A stretch of 32,948 bases of DNA from Acetoanaerobium pronyense (GTDB lineage Bacteria > Bacillota > Clostridia > Peptostreptococcales > Filifactoraceae). Numbering within the stretch: the stretch's first letter is position 1; each line of letters opens with the position of its first letter. Position numbers and translations under genes: made by a program. Location of the stretch: assembly GCF_017874355.1 (NCBI RefSeq), contig NZ_JAGGLI010000032.1, positions 1 through 32,948 of the forward strand, in the 5' to 3' direction. Under the pieces are notes generated by a model. It made no database searches, was not told the DNA's origin, and worked only from the letters and a program-made list of their open reading frames with translations. Positions 13,862 to 23,495 of this stretch are shown here, in pieces.

Positions 13862-14581
13862 TTAAGCTAAAGGCTCCTTAGAAGGCTTTCCAGCTTTTCT
13901 TGGATATCCTTTTGGCGTATTTCCTGTTTTTTTGATTACTATTATCTTATGATTAAGCTCTGTAAAAGGGATATCTATATCAAATACTTTTTCTATTTCA
14001 CAATTGAGTATTTTTAGAGCCTTGTCTGCTCCCTTTATCTCCTCAAGAGCTGATGGCCCCTTTTGACATATAAAATATCCCCCTTTTTTTACAAAAGGGA
14101 TACAGTATTCAAGAAGAACAGGAAGGGGCGCAACTGCTCTTGCTAGAGCTATGTCATATTTTTCCCTGTGATTTTTGTTTAATCCTGCATCTTCTGCTCT
14201 ACTATGAAGGTATTCTATGTTTTCTAGGGAAACTCTATTTCCCACTTCCTTTAAAAAATTGATTCTTTTATTTAAGGAATCAAGGAGAGTGATGTGAGTA
14301 TCTTTTTTCATTATTTTGATAGGTATTGATGGAAATCCCGCTCCAGTTCCAACATCAATTATCCTATCCCCGTTTTTTATGATATCGATTGAAAGACAGG
14401 AAAGAGAATCTAAAAAATGCTTTGTATATATATCCTGTGGATCTTCAATTGCTGTAAGATTCATAACCTTATTGTACTCAAGCAATGTATCCATATATAT
14501 TTTAAATTGACTTTGCTGAAGCTTACTTATTTCTATATTCCATTTTTTAAGTCCATCTTCTAATAAATTTTCTAGGTTCAT
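13862..14581 (-). CDS. rsmG: 16S rRNA (guanine-N7) methyltransferase RsmG
   Basis: The 239-residue enzyme methylates N7 of G527 (E. coli numbering) in 16S rRNA using S-adenosylmethionine; loss gives low-level streptomycin resistance. Features: the N-terminal NLTAIEDPQDIYTKHFLDSL motif, the SAM-binding IIDVGTGAGFPSIPIKI (about residues 74-90), DIALARAVAPLPVLLEY, and the Firmicute-type tail TPKGYPRKAGKPSKEPL. Its ATG overlaps the mnmG stop codon by one base (TAATG), indicating translational coupling. Confidence 0.97.
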   Translation of the reverse strand: MNLENLLEDGLKKWNIEISKLQQSQFKIYMDTLLEYNKVMNLTAIEDPQDIYTKHFLDSLSCLSIDIIKNGDRIIDVGTGAGFPSIPIKIMKKDTHITLLDSLNKRINFLKEVGNRVSLENIEYLHSRAEDAGLNKNHREKYDIALARAVAPLPVLLEYCIPFVKKGGYFICQKGPSALEEIKGADKALKILNCEIEKVFDIDIPFTELNHKIIVIKKTGNTPKGYPRKAGKPSKEPLA

Positions 14582-16473
14582 TAATTATTCTCCTCACTCT
14601 TTTTTTGAGCTTTTAGGGTCTGCAGGTATATTAATAGCACAGATATATCTGCTGGAGATACTCCAGATATTCTAGATGCCTGACCTATATTTAGAGGTCT
14701 TATGTCATTTAGTTTTTGCCTTGCTTCAAGTCTTAAGCCTTTAATCAAAGAGTAATCTATATCTATTGGAAGTTTTTTTCTTTCAAGCTTTATAAAGCCT
14801 TCTACTTGCTCCATCTGCTTCTTTATATAACCTTCATATTTTGAAGTTATTTCACATTGTTCTCTAACAGCTTTTTTTAGCTCTATATTATACTTACCAA
14901 TTTTTTTAAGGAAATCATAATTTACCTCAGGTCTTTTTAAAAATTCATAAAGACTCATCGTCCTTGAAAGGGGAGATGCTCCTATTTCGGCTAAAAGCTC
15001 ATTTGCTTCATCTGGCTTTACTTTATCTGTTTTAAGCCTTTTTAGCTCATTTTCTATGGCCTTTTTCTTTTCTAAAAATATATTATATCTTCCTTCTTTT
15101 ACTAGGCCAACATCCCTTCCCTTTTGAGTTAACCTAAGGTCTGCGTTGTCCTGTCTTAAAAGAAGTCTGTACTCTGCCCTTGATGTCATTATTCTGTAAG
15201 GCTCATTGGTGCCTTTAGTTACAAGATCATCTATTAAGACTCCTATATAGCTTTCTGATCTATCCAGTATAAAAGGTTCCTTTTCATCTATTTTAAGAGC
15301 TGCATTTATTCCAGCTATAAGACCTTGAGCTGCAGCCTCCTCATATCCAGAGGTTCCATTAAACTGACCTGCACTAAAAAGCCCATTTAAAGACTTTATT
15401 TCAAGGGATGGCTTAAGATAAAGAGGATCAACGCAATCATATTCTATTGCATAGGCCGGTCTCATAAGCTTTGCATTTTCAAGACCTAGTACAGAATGAT
15501 ACATTTCAAGCTGTACCTCATAGGCTAATGACGAAGAAAATCCCTGAATATAGTATTCCTTTGTATCAAGACCTTCTGGTTCTACAAAAAACTGATGAGT
15601 TTCTTTATCCTTGAATCTAACCACCTTATCCTCTATAGAAGGGCAATATCTAGGACCATGACTGTCCATATCACCTCTATAAAGAGATGAACGCTCTAGG
15701 TTAGCTAGTATTATTTCATGGGTCTTTTTTGTAGTCCTTGTAAGGTAACAAGTGATTTGTTCTTTTTCAAGACTTTCATTTAAAAATGAAAAAGGTACTA
15801 CTTCTTCATCTCCATACTGAATCTCCATTTTTGAAAAATCAATAGAGTCTGCATGTACCCTTGCTGGAGTACCTGTTTTGAATCTTCTAAGAGGAAGGTC
15901 AAGCTCCTTAAGAGACTTACTAAGTTGCTCTGCTGAACTAAGGCCTATAGGTCCTGATGAAAAGTTAACCTCACCTATGAAGACCTTGGATTTCAAATAA
16001 ACTCCTGTTGCAAGTACTACAGCCTTGGCATCATATTGAGCTCTAAGCTGAGTAAGTACTCCAGTAACTCCATTTTCGTCATATATAAGCTCTATAACCT
16101 CATCCATTACTATGTCGAGATTTTTTTCTTCTTCCAGAGTTTTTTTCATTTCCTTATGATAAAGAGTTTTATCTGCTTGAGCTCTTAGAGAGTGAACCGC
16201 TGGCCCCTTTGAGGTATTTAGCATTCTACTTTGTATAAAAGTCTTATCTATATTTATGCCCATCTCTCCACCAAGTGCATCTATTTCTCTTACTAGATGA
16301 CCTTTTCCTGTTCCTCCGATTGAAGGATTACAAGGCATAAACGCTATAGACTCAAGTGACATCGTAATCACCAAAGTCTTCTTTCCAAGTCTTGCAGCTG
16401 CAAGTGCAGCTTCACAGCCGGCATGTCCTGCCCCAACTACTATGACATCATAACTTCCTGCTTTAAAGTTCAT
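14581..16473 (-). CDS. mnmG: tRNA U34 carboxymethylaminomethyl-modifying flavoprotein MnmG (GidA)
   Basis: With MnmE this FAD protein makes the 5-carboxymethylaminomethyl group on wobble U34 of certain tRNAs. The dinucleotide-binding motif [19 protein letters not shown] starts at about residue 12. The family blocks [19 protein letters not shown] and [20 protein letters not shown] are present, and the C-terminal MnmE-contacting helical domain includes [15 protein letters not shown]. Length 630 is standard. It follows mnmE after a 91-base AT-rich gap and overlaps rsmG by one base. Confidence 0.98.
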   Translation of the reverse strand: MNFKAGSYDVIVVGAGHAGCEAALAAARLGKKTLVITMSLESIAFMPCNPSIGGTGKGHLVREIDALGGEMGINIDKTFIQSRMLNTSKGPAVHSLRAQADKTLYHKEMKKTLEEEKNLDIVMDEVIELIYDENGVTGVLTQLRAQYDAKAVVLATGVYLKSKVFIGEVNFSSGPIGLSSAEQLSKSLKELDLPLRRFKTGTPARVHADSIDFSKMEIQYGDEEVVPFSFLNESLEKEQITCYLTRTTKKTHEIILANLERSSLYRGDMDSHGPRYCPSIEDKVVRFKDKETHQFFVEPEGLDTKEYYIQGFSSSLAYEVQLEMYHSVLGLENAKLMRPAYAIEYDCVDPLYLKPSLEIKSLNGLFSAGQFNGTSGYEEAAAQGLIAGINAALKIDEKEPFILDRSESYIGVLIDDLVTKGTNEPYRIMTSRAEYRLLLRQDNADLRLTQKGRDVGLVKEGRYNIFLEKKKAIENELKRLKTDKVKPDEANELLAEIGASPLSRTMSLYEFLKRPEVNYDFLKKIGKYNIELKKAVREQCEITSKYEGYIKKQMEQVEGFIKLERKKLPIDIDYSLIKGLRLEARQKLNDIRPLNIGQASRISGVSPADISVLLIYLQTLKAQKKSEENN

Positions 16474-16564
16474 TTATATATCTCCTTTATATCGGTTGAC
16501 CAATTGTTTATTATTGGGTTTAAGACCTGTGAAAAATACTAGATCTTTATAATTATTTTGGTAT

Positions 16565-17944
16565 TTATTTTCCTATACAAAATTCTCTAAATATCGTATC
16601 AAGAAGATCTTCAGAGACTGTATCACCTGTGATTTGTCCTAGACTGTCCCAAGCTATTTTAAAATCTGTTTCCGCTATATCAAGCTCTATATTTGAATCA
16701 AGGGCGTCAATTGCATCGCAGCAAGAAGTATATGCTTTTTCCAGAGAGTTTTTATGTCTTGCATTTGTCACCATTATATCATTCTCAGTTTGAAGCTCAC
16801 CCTCATAAACCATTTTTTCTATTTCTTTTTCTATTTCTTCTATACCTTTATTTTCAAGGGCAGAAATCTTTATTACTGATTTTCCATGAGTGTGTTTTTC
16901 TATGTCCTCATCTGTAATAGCCTGAGCTAAATCTGTTTTATTCATAAGAATTATTGATTTTTTGTTGTCAAGATATGTCAATATTTCTATATCTTCATCT
17001 GTAAGCTCCCTAGATGAATCAAGCATCATAATAACAAGGTCTGCCGATTCTATAGATTCTTTTGATTTTTGGACACCAATTTTTTCCACAATATCTTCTG
17101 TCTCTCTGATTCCAGCTGTATCTACTATTCTAAGAGGTATTCCCCCTATATTTACATATTCTTCAATTATATCTCTTGTAGTTCCTGCTATTTCAGTTAC
17201 AATAGCCCTTGATTCCTTTAGTATTGCATTAAGTAGTGATGACTTTCCTACATTAGGTTTTCCTACGATAACTGTTTTTAGTCCATCTCTCATTATTTTT
17301 CCTTTGTCAAAACTAAGAATAAGGGCATGTATCTCATCTTTTATCTTTTTAAGATCAGCTAAAAGCTCTTCATAGGTCACCTCAGGCTCGTCCTCTTCAG
17401 GAAAATCTATTGCAACTGTTATTTTTGCAAGGTCTAGTGTAAGTATGTCCCTTATTTCCTTTATCTTAGATGAAAGCTTTCCCTCAAGCTGCTTTTGTGC
17501 AATATCAAAACTTGCACTTGTTTTTGAGGTTATTATATCCATAGTAGCTTCTGCTTGAGATAAATCTATTCTTCCATTTAAAAATGCTCTTTTAGTAAAT
17601 TCTCCTCTATCTGCAATCCTAGCTCCTGATTTAATTACAAGTTCTAGTATCTTCCTTACAGATATATATCCTCCATGACAGTTTATCTCAACTATATCCT
17701 CTCTTGTAAAGGTATGTGGACCCTTCATAAAGGACAAAAGAACTTCATCTACCTTGATATCTTTATCAATTATATGACCATATATAAGTTTTCTTGGGTT
17801 TTCTAAAATATTGATATTTTTTGAAACTGGTCTAAAAATAGTATTTGCTATATCTAGGGAATTAGGTCCGCTTATTCTTACTATTCCTATTCCTGCTTCT
17901 CCAGGGGCAGTAGCTACCGCCGCTATTGTATCATCTATATACAT
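16565..17944 (-). CDS. mnmE: tRNA U34 modification GTPase MnmE (TrmE)
   Basis: Potassium-activated GTPase that dimerises and partners MnmG in wobble-uridine modification. The folate-binding N-terminal domain begins DDTIAAVATAPGEAGIGIVRISG. The G domain has G1 GKPNVGKSSLLN (about 227-238), G2/G3 TTRDIIEE...DTAGIRETED and G4 NKTD. The C-terminus is the family's FCIGK, with the conserved cysteine four residues from the end. Length 459 is normal. It follows jag after a terminator-like hairpin at 17980-18008. Confidence 0.98.
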   Translation of the reverse strand: MYIDDTIAAVATAPGEAGIGIVRISGPNSLDIANTIFRPVSKNINILENPRKLIYGHIIDKDIKVDEVLLSFMKGPHTFTREDIVEINCHGGYISVRKILELVIKSGARIADRGEFTKRAFLNGRIDLSQAEATMDIITSKTSASFDIAQKQLEGKLSSKIKEIRDILTLDLAKITVAIDFPEEDEPEVTYEELLADLKKIKDEIHALILSFDKGKIMRDGLKTVIVGKPNVGKSSLLNAILKESRAIVTEIAGTTRDIIEEYVNIGGIPLRIVDTAGIRETEDIVEKIGVQKSKESIESADLVIMMLDSSRELTDEDIEILTYLDNKKSIILMNKTDLAQAITDEDIEKHTHGKSVIKISALENKGIEEIEKEIEKMVYEGELQTENDIMVTNARHKNSLEKAYTSCCDAIDALDSNIELDIAETDFKIAWDSLGQITGDTVSEDLLDTIFREFCIGK

Positions 17945-17979
17945 TTTGCACCGCCTTTTAATTAAATAACTCCATAATC

Positions 17980-18008
17980 AAAGAAAACCCCTAATTTTTC
18001 ACTAGGGG
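17980..18008 (-). terminator. Hairpin between jag and mnmE
   Basis: The minus strand forms CCCTA...TAGGG, extendable by a C-G pair, around a nine-base loop, followed by TTTTCTTT. It starts about 16 bases after the jag stop. It looks like a weak terminator or attenuator inside the conserved cluster. Confidence 0.6.
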
Positions 18009-18023
18009 CCCTTAATTTAGAAA

Positions 18024-18647
18024 CTATTGCTTTTTAACTGATATTACTACTTTTCTGAATGGTTCTTCCCCTTCACTATATGTGGTTACATAAGAATCAG
18101 ATTGAAGAGCCGAATGCACAATTCTTCTTTCGTAAGGGTTCATAGGCTCAAGCCTTATATTCCTTCTTTGCTTTACAGCAGTTCTAGCCATTTTATTTGC
18201 ATATCTTACAAGAGATTCTTCTCTTTTTTCTCTGTAATTTTCTATATCGAGAAGGACCTTAATATACCCATCTCTTTTTTTATTTACTGCAAGACCAAGA
18301 AGTAGCTGCAGAGCATCAAGAGATTCTCCTCTTCTACCTATTAACTGACCTGCACTATCTCCTATTACTGAGACCTTTAGAGTGTCTCCTTTAAAATCTA
18401 GATTTATATCTGCAATTATATCAAGAGAGTCAAATATATCATTTAAAAAATTTCTAGTAGTTTTTTCGTAATTATCCTTTAATGTAGCTCTTATTTTAAA
18501 ATCCTTTGCTCCTAAAAAGCCTAAAAAACCTTTACTTCCTTCTTCTAGGACTTCAATTTCAATATCGTCCTTTTCTGCATTTAGTTCTTTCAGTGCAAGT
18601 TCAATTGCCTCTTCTTTACTTTTCCCAATTTTTTCAACGGATTTCAT
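18024..18647 (-). CDS. jag: RNA-binding protein Jag/KhpB (EloR)
   Basis: A 207-residue RNA-binding protein with three parts: a Jag-N domain (EKIGKSKEEAIELALKELNAE, then EEGSKGFLGFLGAKDFKI), a KH domain with the GxxG-type loop IGRRGESLDALQ (about 103-114), and an R3H domain ending NPYERRIVHSALQSD. Relatives bind RNA with KhpA and affect cell elongation and sporulation. Start: ATG at 18645-18647, sharing its A with the yidC stop (TGATG); a GTG one codon earlier is also possible since GGAGG lies 7-10 bases upstream. It has no long linker between Jag-N and KH. Confidence 0.95.
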   Translation of the reverse strand: MKSVEKIGKSKEEAIELALKELNAEKDDIEIEVLEEGSKGFLGFLGAKDFKIRATLKDNYEKTTRNFLNDIFDSLDIIADINLDFKGDTLKVSVIGDSAGQLIGRRGESLDALQLLLGLAVNKKRDGYIKVLLDIENYREKREESLVRYANKMARTAVKQRRNIRLEPMNPYERRIVHSALQSDSYVTTYSEGEEPFRKVVISVKKQ

Positions 18648-19330
18648 CACTTAATTGCCTCCTTGGTTTTAGCTGGTCTTTTTGCCAAAACTGATTGTTG
18701 AACTATCTGGAATACGTTACCTGCAACCCAATAAAGCAGAAGTCCTGCTGGAAATGTTCTTCCCCAAAAAAGCATCATTACAGGAAAAAGATAAAGCATC
18801 ATAGTTTGGGAAGAATCTTTCTTTGCTCCTTTTGGTGACATCATAGCTGACTGGAAATATGTAGTAATTGCTGCCAGTATAGGAAGGATAAATGGTATAG
18901 CTATTCCTCCTAAAAATATTACATCAGGAGATGCAAGGTTGCTCATCCATAAAAAAGCAGTGTCTGCTGCAAGATAAGCCTCTTCATTTGGGAATACATA
19001 AACAGTTGGATTTCTAAGTGCATTAAAAAGCCCTATAAGAATAGGAAACTGTATTAATAAAGGCAGACACCCTGCTAGAGGGTTTACCTTATATTCTTTG
19101 TAAAGCTCCATTGTCTTTTGATTCATTTTTTCAGGATTATCTTTGTATTTTTCTTTTAGTTCCTGTATTTTAGGATTAATCTCCTGCATTGATTTCATTG
19201 ATTTAGTTTGTGTCATAGTTAGTGGAAGTAATATAAGCTTTACCACAACTGTAAATACAATTATAGATATTCCATAGTTTCCTATTATGTCATAAATAAT
19301 TTTTAAAAGAGAGCCCAATAAATTAGCCAA
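18647..19330 (-). CDS. yidC: Membrane protein insertase YidC/Oxa1 family
   Basis: The 227-residue insertase places membrane proteins with or without SecYEG. It has the short Gram-positive form: an N-terminal hydrophobic segment with no lipobox, then the conserved core FTVVVKLILLPLTMTQTKSM, a charged coiled hairpin (INPKIQELKEKYKDNPEKM), and four further hydrophobic segments, including GCLPLLIQFPILIGLFNALR and FPAGLLLYWVAGNVFQIVQQ. The polar groove residue, arginine in Bacillus SpoIIIJ, appears to be lysine here (VVVKLIL). Start: TTG at 19328-19330, eight bases after GGAGG. It lies between yidD and jag. Confidence 0.96.
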   Translation of the reverse strand: MANLLGSLLKIIYDIIGNYGISIIVFTVVVKLILLPLTMTQTKSMKSMQEINPKIQELKEKYKDNPEKMNQKTMELYKEYKVNPLAGCLPLLIQFPILIGLFNALRNPTVYVFPNEEAYLAADTAFLWMSNLASPDVIFLGGIAIPFILPILAAITTYFQSAMMSPKGAKKDSSQTMMLYLFPVMMLFWGRTFPAGLLLYWVAGNVFQIVQQSVLAKRPAKTKEAIK

Positions 19331-19351
19331 AATCTTAACCTCCTGGAAATG

Positions 19352-19573
19352 TTATTTTAAAGGATCATATCCACCCGCATGAAAAGGATGGCATTTTAAT
19401 ATTCTTTTTATTGATAAATAAGTACCTTTTAATATCCCATACTTTTTTAGTGCGTCTATTGAGTACTGAGAACAAGTAGGATGAAACCTACAGCTAGGTC
19501 CTTTTAGCGGAGAAAGAAATTTTTGATAGAATCTAATAAAATAAATCATAATTTTCACTAAAAAATTACTCAT
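19352..19573 (-). CDS. yidD: Membrane protein insertion efficiency factor YidD
   Basis: A 73-residue peripheral membrane protein that assists YidC-dependent insertion. It is unmistakable from [37 protein letters not shown] and the final [14 protein letters not shown]; three conserved cysteines are present. Its ATG overlaps the rnpA stop (ATGA), and yidC follows 21 bases later. Confidence 0.97.
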   Translation of the reverse strand: MSNFLVKIMIYFIRFYQKFLSPLKGPSCRFHPTCSQYSIDALKKYGILKGTYLSIKRILKCHPFHAGGYDPLK

Positions 19574-19902
19574 TTTTTCACAACTCCGGTTTTTTTAAGC
19601 AGATGTCTCAATGATTTTCCCATATCACGAAAATCTAGTTCTGCTGAGGGAATCCTTGCAATAAATATTATATCATAACCTTGCTCAAGGTCATTCATAT
19701 CTTTCAAATTTTCTTTGATAAGTCTTCTTATTTTATTTCTTGTTACAGCTTTTCCAATTTTTTTGGATACTGAAAATCCAATTCTATTAAAATCACAGCC
19801 ATTTTTTCTGTAATACATCACTAGGGTTTTATTTGCAAAAGACTTCCCTCTTTTGTAAACATTTTTGAAGTCTGCATCTTTTCTAAGTCTTTGATGATTC
19901 AT
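19570..19902 (-). CDS. rnpA: Protein component of ribonuclease P
   Basis: RnpA helps the catalytic RNA remove 5' leaders from pre-tRNAs. The RNR signature reads [19 protein letters not shown] (about residues 47-65), with [18 protein letters not shown] at the N-terminus and [16 protein letters not shown] near the C-terminus. Start: ATG at 19900-19902, five bases after GGGGG. An in-frame TTG four codons earlier would overlap that site. The product is 110 residues, normal for the family. A terminator-like hairpin separates it from rpmH. Confidence 0.96.
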   Translation of the reverse strand: MNHQRLRKDADFKNVYKRGKSFANKTLVMYYRKNGCDFNRIGFSVSKKIGKAVTRNKIRRLIKENLKDMNDLEQGYDIIFIARIPSAELDFRDMGKSLRHLLKKTGVVKK

Positions 19903-19949
19903 AAAAACCCCCAAATTCTCATCTTCTATTTTTCTTTTTTGAAATAAAC

Positions 19950-19975
19950 AAAAAGGCCACCTTTCATAAGCGGCC
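19950..19975 (-). terminator. Attenuating terminator between rpmH and rnpA
   Basis: The minus strand folds GGCCGCTT-ATGAA-AGGTGGCC, an 8-bp stem with wobble pairs, followed by TTTTTGTTT. Placed 12 bases after the rpmH stop, it would reduce transcription into rnpA and downstream genes relative to the abundant ribosomal protein. Confidence 0.75.
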
Positions 19976-19987
19976 TAATCTCGTCTT

Positions 19988-20125
19988 TTATGCAGTCAGT
20001 CTTTTTCTTCCTTTTGCTCTTCTTCTTCTTATTACGTTTCTTCCAGTAGAAGTTCTCATTCTTTTTCTGAAGCCATGCTCCTTACTTCTTTGTCTCTTCT
20101 TTGGTTGGTAAGTTCTTTTGCTCAT
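19988..20125 (-). CDS. rpmH: Large-subunit ribosomal protein bL34
   Basis: A 45-codon gene too short for many ORF filters. The product reads [19 protein letters not shown], then [20 protein letters not shown] and RKRLTA, matching bL34 throughout (KRTYQPxxRxRxxxHGFRxRM...GRxVIxxRRxKGRxxLxA). ATG at 20123-20125 follows an AAAGGCGGTG ribosome site. It is the first gene of the leftward cluster, read from a perfect consensus promoter next to oriC. Confidence 0.98.
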   Translation of the reverse strand: MSKRTYQPKKRQRSKEHGFRKRMRTSTGRNVIRRRRAKGRKRLTA

Positions 20126-20200
20126 GTTTACACCGCCTTTCTAATTCTAACCTTTCTATGTATTAAAGGTCATACTCAAAATACGCACATCATAACAAAC

Positions 20201-20229
20201 ATTATAATTGTCCTACCTATTATTGTCAA
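20201..20229 (-). promoter_or_regulatory. Perfect consensus sigma-A promoter of rpmH
   Basis: On the minus strand TTGACA (20224-20229) and TATAAT (20201-20206) are separated by exactly 17 bases. The leader to the rpmH ATG is about 70 bases. This is the best promoter match in the window and drives the whole rpmH-to-rsmG side. Confidence 0.92.
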
Positions 20230-20373
20230 TGTATTTTTGAGCTCTAATTAACTATTATAAAGGATATAAGGATTTATGCAAATAACTTGATTTACGTATC
20301 TTAGCTGAGTTTTTAAAGTTATATATAATTTAGCGTAAAAGACTTGTTGATAAAAAATAAAAAAATCCTCAAT

Positions 20374-20748
20374 CTGTGGATAAATACTTCTCTTTCTATT
20401 GAAGTTTTTGTTTCAGTTTGTTATATTATTCTTACCTGTTGATAACTTTGTAAATTGTTTTCAACTTATACACAAGTTGTGGATTAAATTGTGTATAAGT
20501 TTTTATAAAATATTTTTAACTAATATTATTGTCTCTTAATTTCCCTTTAAATTATGCTTTTTAGATTTATAATATTAATTTTATGTTGTTGATTAACTTT
20601 TCCACAGGGTGTTATCTTTTTATTTAATTTTATTCTATCCACAATAATATTCTTTTTTTTATTTTTTATCAACTATCGTTTCCACAGCTTTTTTGAATTT
20701 TTATTTTATATGGTTTTTTTTTATTTTTGTTGATAAATTTGTGGATTT
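20374..20748. other. oriC part 1: DnaA-box cluster upstream of dnaA
   Basis: The AT-rich gap between rpmH and dnaA carries a perfect DnaA box (TGTGGATAA, 20374-20382). Near matches are TTATACACA (20466-20474), TGTGGATTA (20478-20486), TGTGTATAA (20490-20498), TTTTCCACA (20598-20606), CTATCCACA (20635-20643), GTTTCCACA (20678-20686) and TGTGGATTT (20740-20748). The boxes face both ways. Such a cluster upstream of dnaA, paired with a second one before dnaN, is the bipartite origin of Firmicutes; this part probably assembles DnaA and represses dnaA. Confidence 0.88.
20399..20427 (+). promoter_or_regulatory. Candidate dnaA promoter
   Basis: TTGAAG (20399-20404) and TATATT (20422-20427) are 17 bases apart, just after a perfect DnaA box and before the other boxes, a layout fit for autoregulation. 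A second weaker pair (TTTAAA 20546-20551, TATAAT 20568-20573, 16-base spacer) is also possible. The region is so AT-rich that neither is secure. Confidence 0.45.
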
Positions 20749-20763
20749 TTTTGGAGGATTTAT

Positions 20764-22080
20764 ATGGATGCTTTAACTTTATGGGAAAAAATAATAGGGG
20801 TTTATAAAAATCAAATTACTAAGCAATTTTACGAGTCATTTTTTGCAAGTATAGAAGCTGTCAATCTAAGGAAAAACGAGCTTATTCTATTAGCTCCCAA
20901 TTACTTTATAAAAGAGGTCATAGAAAATAATCATATGAATAACCTGCTTTCTATTGGCGCTGATTACGGCTATAAAAACCTTTCTATTAAGATAATTCTA
21001 GACTTAGAGGAAATAACTGATCTTTACTACGATAAACCTGAAGACAAAAAAAATATTTCCTATAATTTAAATTCAAAGTATACCTTTGACACTTTCGTAA
21101 TAGGAAACAGTAATAGATTTGCTCATGCAGCATGTGTTGCAGTTGCAGAATCACCTGCCAGAGCATACAATCCTCTTTTTATATATGGTGGTGTTGGACT
21201 TGGAAAGACACATCTGATGCACGCTATTGGCCATTATATTGTAGGAAATAACAAAGACTCTAAAATACTTTATCTTTCTTCAGAAACCTTTACTAATGAA
21301 CTTATAAACTCGATTAAAGATGATAAAAATGAGGCTTTTAGAAACAAATATAGAAATGTAGATGTAATCCTTGTAGATGATATTCAGTTTATTGCTGGAA
21401 AAGAAAGGACTCAGGAAGAATTTTTCCATACCTTTAATGCCCTTCATGAGGCAAATAAACAGATAATTATATCCAGCGATAGAACTCCAAAGGAAATACC
21501 TACACTTGAAGACAGACTAAGATCTAGGTTTGAGATGGGACTTATAGCTGATATTCAGCCTCCTGATTTTGAAACTAGAATAGCAATACTCAGAAAAAAA
21601 GCTCAGGTAGAAAATAGAGATATTCCAAATGAAGTAATGGTACATATAGCAAAAAATATAAAATCTAATATTAGAGAGCTAGAGGGAGCTCTTGTAAGGG
21701 TAATAGCTTACTCAGATCTTACTAAAGAAGATATTACTTATGAGCTTGCATGCGAGGCCCTTAAAGATTTATTTCAAAATTCATCTAACAACGAGCTAAA
21801 TTCAAGCTCTATTAAAGAAAAGGTATCTCAAATATTTTCCATAAAAATGGAAGACTTTACATCTAAAAAACGTACTAGAGCAATAGCCTATCCTCGCCAG
21901 ATTGCAATGTATCTATGTAGAGAGTTAACTGATATGTCTCTGCCTAAAATTGGAGAGGAATTTGGAGGAAGAGATCATACGACTGTGATTCATGCTTGCG
22001 ATAAGATAGCTCAGGATATGGACAAAGATGATGATGTAAAGTATAAAATAGAAAAAATTATAAAAGAACTAAAGGCCTAA
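20764..22080 (+). CDS. dnaA: Chromosomal replication initiator protein DnaA
   Basis: AAA+ ATPase that binds oriC boxes, forms a filament and opens the duplex. Domain I is at residues 1-80 ([20 protein letters not shown]). Domain II is a short linker. Domain III has Walker [10 protein letters not shown] (142-150), Walker [23 protein letters not shown], and an arginine finger in [14 protein letters not shown]. Domain IV carries the DnaA signature [16 protein letters not shown]. At 438 residues it is of usual Clostridia length. ATG follows GGAGG by six bases. A terminator lies behind it, so dnaN may be transcribed separately from dnaA. Confidence 0.99.
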   Translation: MDALTLWEKIIGVYKNQITKQFYESFFASIEAVNLRKNELILLAPNYFIKEVIENNHMNNLLSIGADYGYKNLSIKIILDLEEITDLYYDKPEDKKNISYNLNSKYTFDTFVIGNSNRFAHAACVAVAESPARAYNPLFIYGGVGLGKTHLMHAIGHYIVGNNKDSKILYLSSETFTNELINSIKDDKNEAFRNKYRNVDVILVDDIQFIAGKERTQEEFFHTFNALHEANKQIIISSDRTPKEIPTLEDRLRSRFEMGLIADIQPPDFETRIAILRKKAQVENRDIPNEVMVHIAKNIKSNIRELEGALVRVIAYSDLTKEDITYELACEALKDLFQNSSNNELNSSSIKEKVSQIFSIKMEDFTSKKRTRAIAYPRQIAMYLCRELTDMSLPKIGEEFGGRDHTTVIHACDKIAQDMDKDDDVKYKIEKIIKELKA

Positions 22081-22165
22081 TATAATCTATCAAGATAATT
22101 TTAAAATTTATTTTAGTTGAAATTATTTTTAGATTTATTATTTAGTAATATTATTTTTAGTACAC

Positions 22166-22204
22166 AAAAAGGAATGATTTGCCCACAATTGTTCCTTTTT
22201 TATT
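22166..22204 (+). terminator. Terminator after dnaA
   Basis: AAAAAGGAA (22166-22174) pairs with TTCCTTTTT (22192-22200), with a possible inner ATT/AAT pairing and a CCCA-containing loop, and ends in a T-run. It lies 85 bases past the dnaA stop and just before the second DnaA-box cluster. The 85 bases before it are AT-rich and show nothing else. Confidence 0.75.
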
Positions 22205-22222
22205 TTAAACATACTCACATAG

Positions 22223-22335
22223 TTATCCACATCTGTTTAGTTTACTTTTTAAATAAGTAAAGGCGGTTATCCACAAACTAACAGCCCCTATTACTATTAC
22301 TACTGTTTTTTTAATATTATTTATATATATATTTG
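22223..22335 (+). other. oriC part 2: DnaA boxes, DnaA-trios and unwinding region
   Basis: Two perfect DnaA boxes in the same orientation (TTATCCACA at 22223-22231 and 22267-22275) are followed by a short GC-rich step (CAGCCCC, 22282-22288). The triplets CTA TTA CTA TTA CTA CTG (22288-22305) come next, then an A/T-only tract to about 22333. Under the plus strand the triplets read 3'-GAT-AAT-GAT-AAT-GAT-GAC-5', the DnaA-trio pattern of the basal unwinding system defined in Bacillus subtilis. This is the likely point of duplex melting. Confidence 0.88.
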
Positions 22336-22345
22336 GAGGATCATA

Positions 22346-23434
22346 ATGAAGATAAAAATATTTCAAAAAGACCTACTTCATAGCCTAAATATGGCTCTAA
22401 AAGGAATTTCAAACAAAAATACCATGGAGCTTCTAAAAGGAATTCTATTTGAGACTTATGAAGGAAGATTAATTCTTACCTCAAACAATCTTGAGATAGG
22501 AGTTCAGACAACCTTAAATGCTGATATTATTGAAGAAGGAAAAATAGTAATAGATGCAAAAATAATATCTGATATAGTAAAAAAGCTTCCAGAAGACGAG
22601 ATATATATTGAAGTAAAGGAAGGAAATATTGTTGAAATAAAATCAGGTTCTTCTCAGTTCAATATAAAGGGCTTTGATGGAAAGGATTTTCCAATACCTA
22701 ATTCAATAGAAGAAGATTATTATCAAGAAATTCCTTCTGATGTCTTTAAAGAAATGATCAGAAAGACTTCTTTTGCAATATCTCAAGATGAGACTAAGCC
22801 TCTTCTTATGGGAGAACTTATAGAAATTAATGAGCACAGTATAAATATAGTTGCAATTGATGGATTCAGACTTGCAATAAAAAAATGTAATTTAAATGAA
22901 AATCAAAAAGAAGCAAAGCTTATAATACCTGGAAAAACCCTAATAGAAATAAGTAGAATGATACATGATAATGATTTTATAAAGCTTGGTTTTGACAACA
23001 AGCATGCATCTTTTATAATAGGAGATACCATACTTACTACAAGGCTTTTAGAAGGTGAGTTTATAAACTATAACCAGATTCTTCCAAAGGAATTTTCTTC
23101 GAAAGTAAAGATAAACACAAGGGAATTTTTAAATGCTCTTGATAGAGCATCACTTGTAGCTAAAAACAGCCTTATAAAATTAAACATAGAGGACGATATA
23201 ATGAAAATATCCTCTAGAAACGATGAAATAGGTAACCTTGAAGAGGTTATATCAATAGAGCTTGAAGGAAATGACCTTGAAATAGCCTTCAATTTAAGAT
23301 ATTTTATGGAATGTATTAAAAACATAGACGAAGAGAATATATATCTAAACTTTAATACTAATGTAAGCCCGTGTATATTAAATCCAGAAAATGATGATAG
23401 TTATACTTATCTGCTTCTTCCTGTACGAATTTAA
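22346..23434 (+). CDS. dnaN: DNA polymerase III beta subunit (sliding clamp)
   Basis: A 362-residue ring-forming clamp that tethers the replicative polymerase to DNA. Three clamp folds are visible: the first opens MKIKIFQKDLLHSLNMALKGIS, the second begins near YYQEIPSDVFKEMIRKTSFAIS (about residue 128), and the third near YNQILPKEFSSKVKINTREF (about 240). The C-terminus LLLPVRI fits the conserved lxPvR ending near the partner-binding pocket. ATG follows TTGGAGGA. A strong hairpin ends the transcript. Confidence 0.98.
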   Translation: MKIKIFQKDLLHSLNMALKGISNKNTMELLKGILFETYEGRLILTSNNLEIGVQTTLNADIIEEGKIVIDAKIISDIVKKLPEDEIYIEVKEGNIVEIKSGSSQFNIKGFDGKDFPIPNSIEEDYYQEIPSDVFKEMIRKTSFAISQDETKPLLMGELIEINEHSINIVAIDGFRLAIKKCNLNENQKEAKLIIPGKTLIEISRMIHDNDFIKLGFDNKHASFIIGDTILTTRLLEGEFINYNQILPKEFSSKVKINTREFLNALDRASLVAKNSLIKLNIEDDIMKISSRNDEIGNLEEVISIELEGNDLEIAFNLRYFMECIKNIDEENIYLNFNTNVSPCILNPENDDSYTYLLLPVRI

Positions 23435-23445
23435 AAATATTGAAA

Positions 23446-23470
23446 TGCCCGGTATTTCCGGGTGTTTTTT
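23446..23470 (+). terminator. Terminator after dnaN
   Basis: CCCGG-TATTT-CCGGG (23448-23462), with a flanking G-T pair, is followed by TGTTTTTT. It lies 13 bases past the dnaN stop. Confidence 0.88.
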
Positions 23471-23495
23471 ATTTATAATATAAAAAACATATTTA

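Noticed and set aside
20350-20750. A CRISPR array or other regular repeat in the AT-rich gap before dnaA.
   Set aside because: The recurring TGTGGA/TCCACA words are DnaA boxes of varied spacing and orientation, with no constant repeat and spacer lengths.
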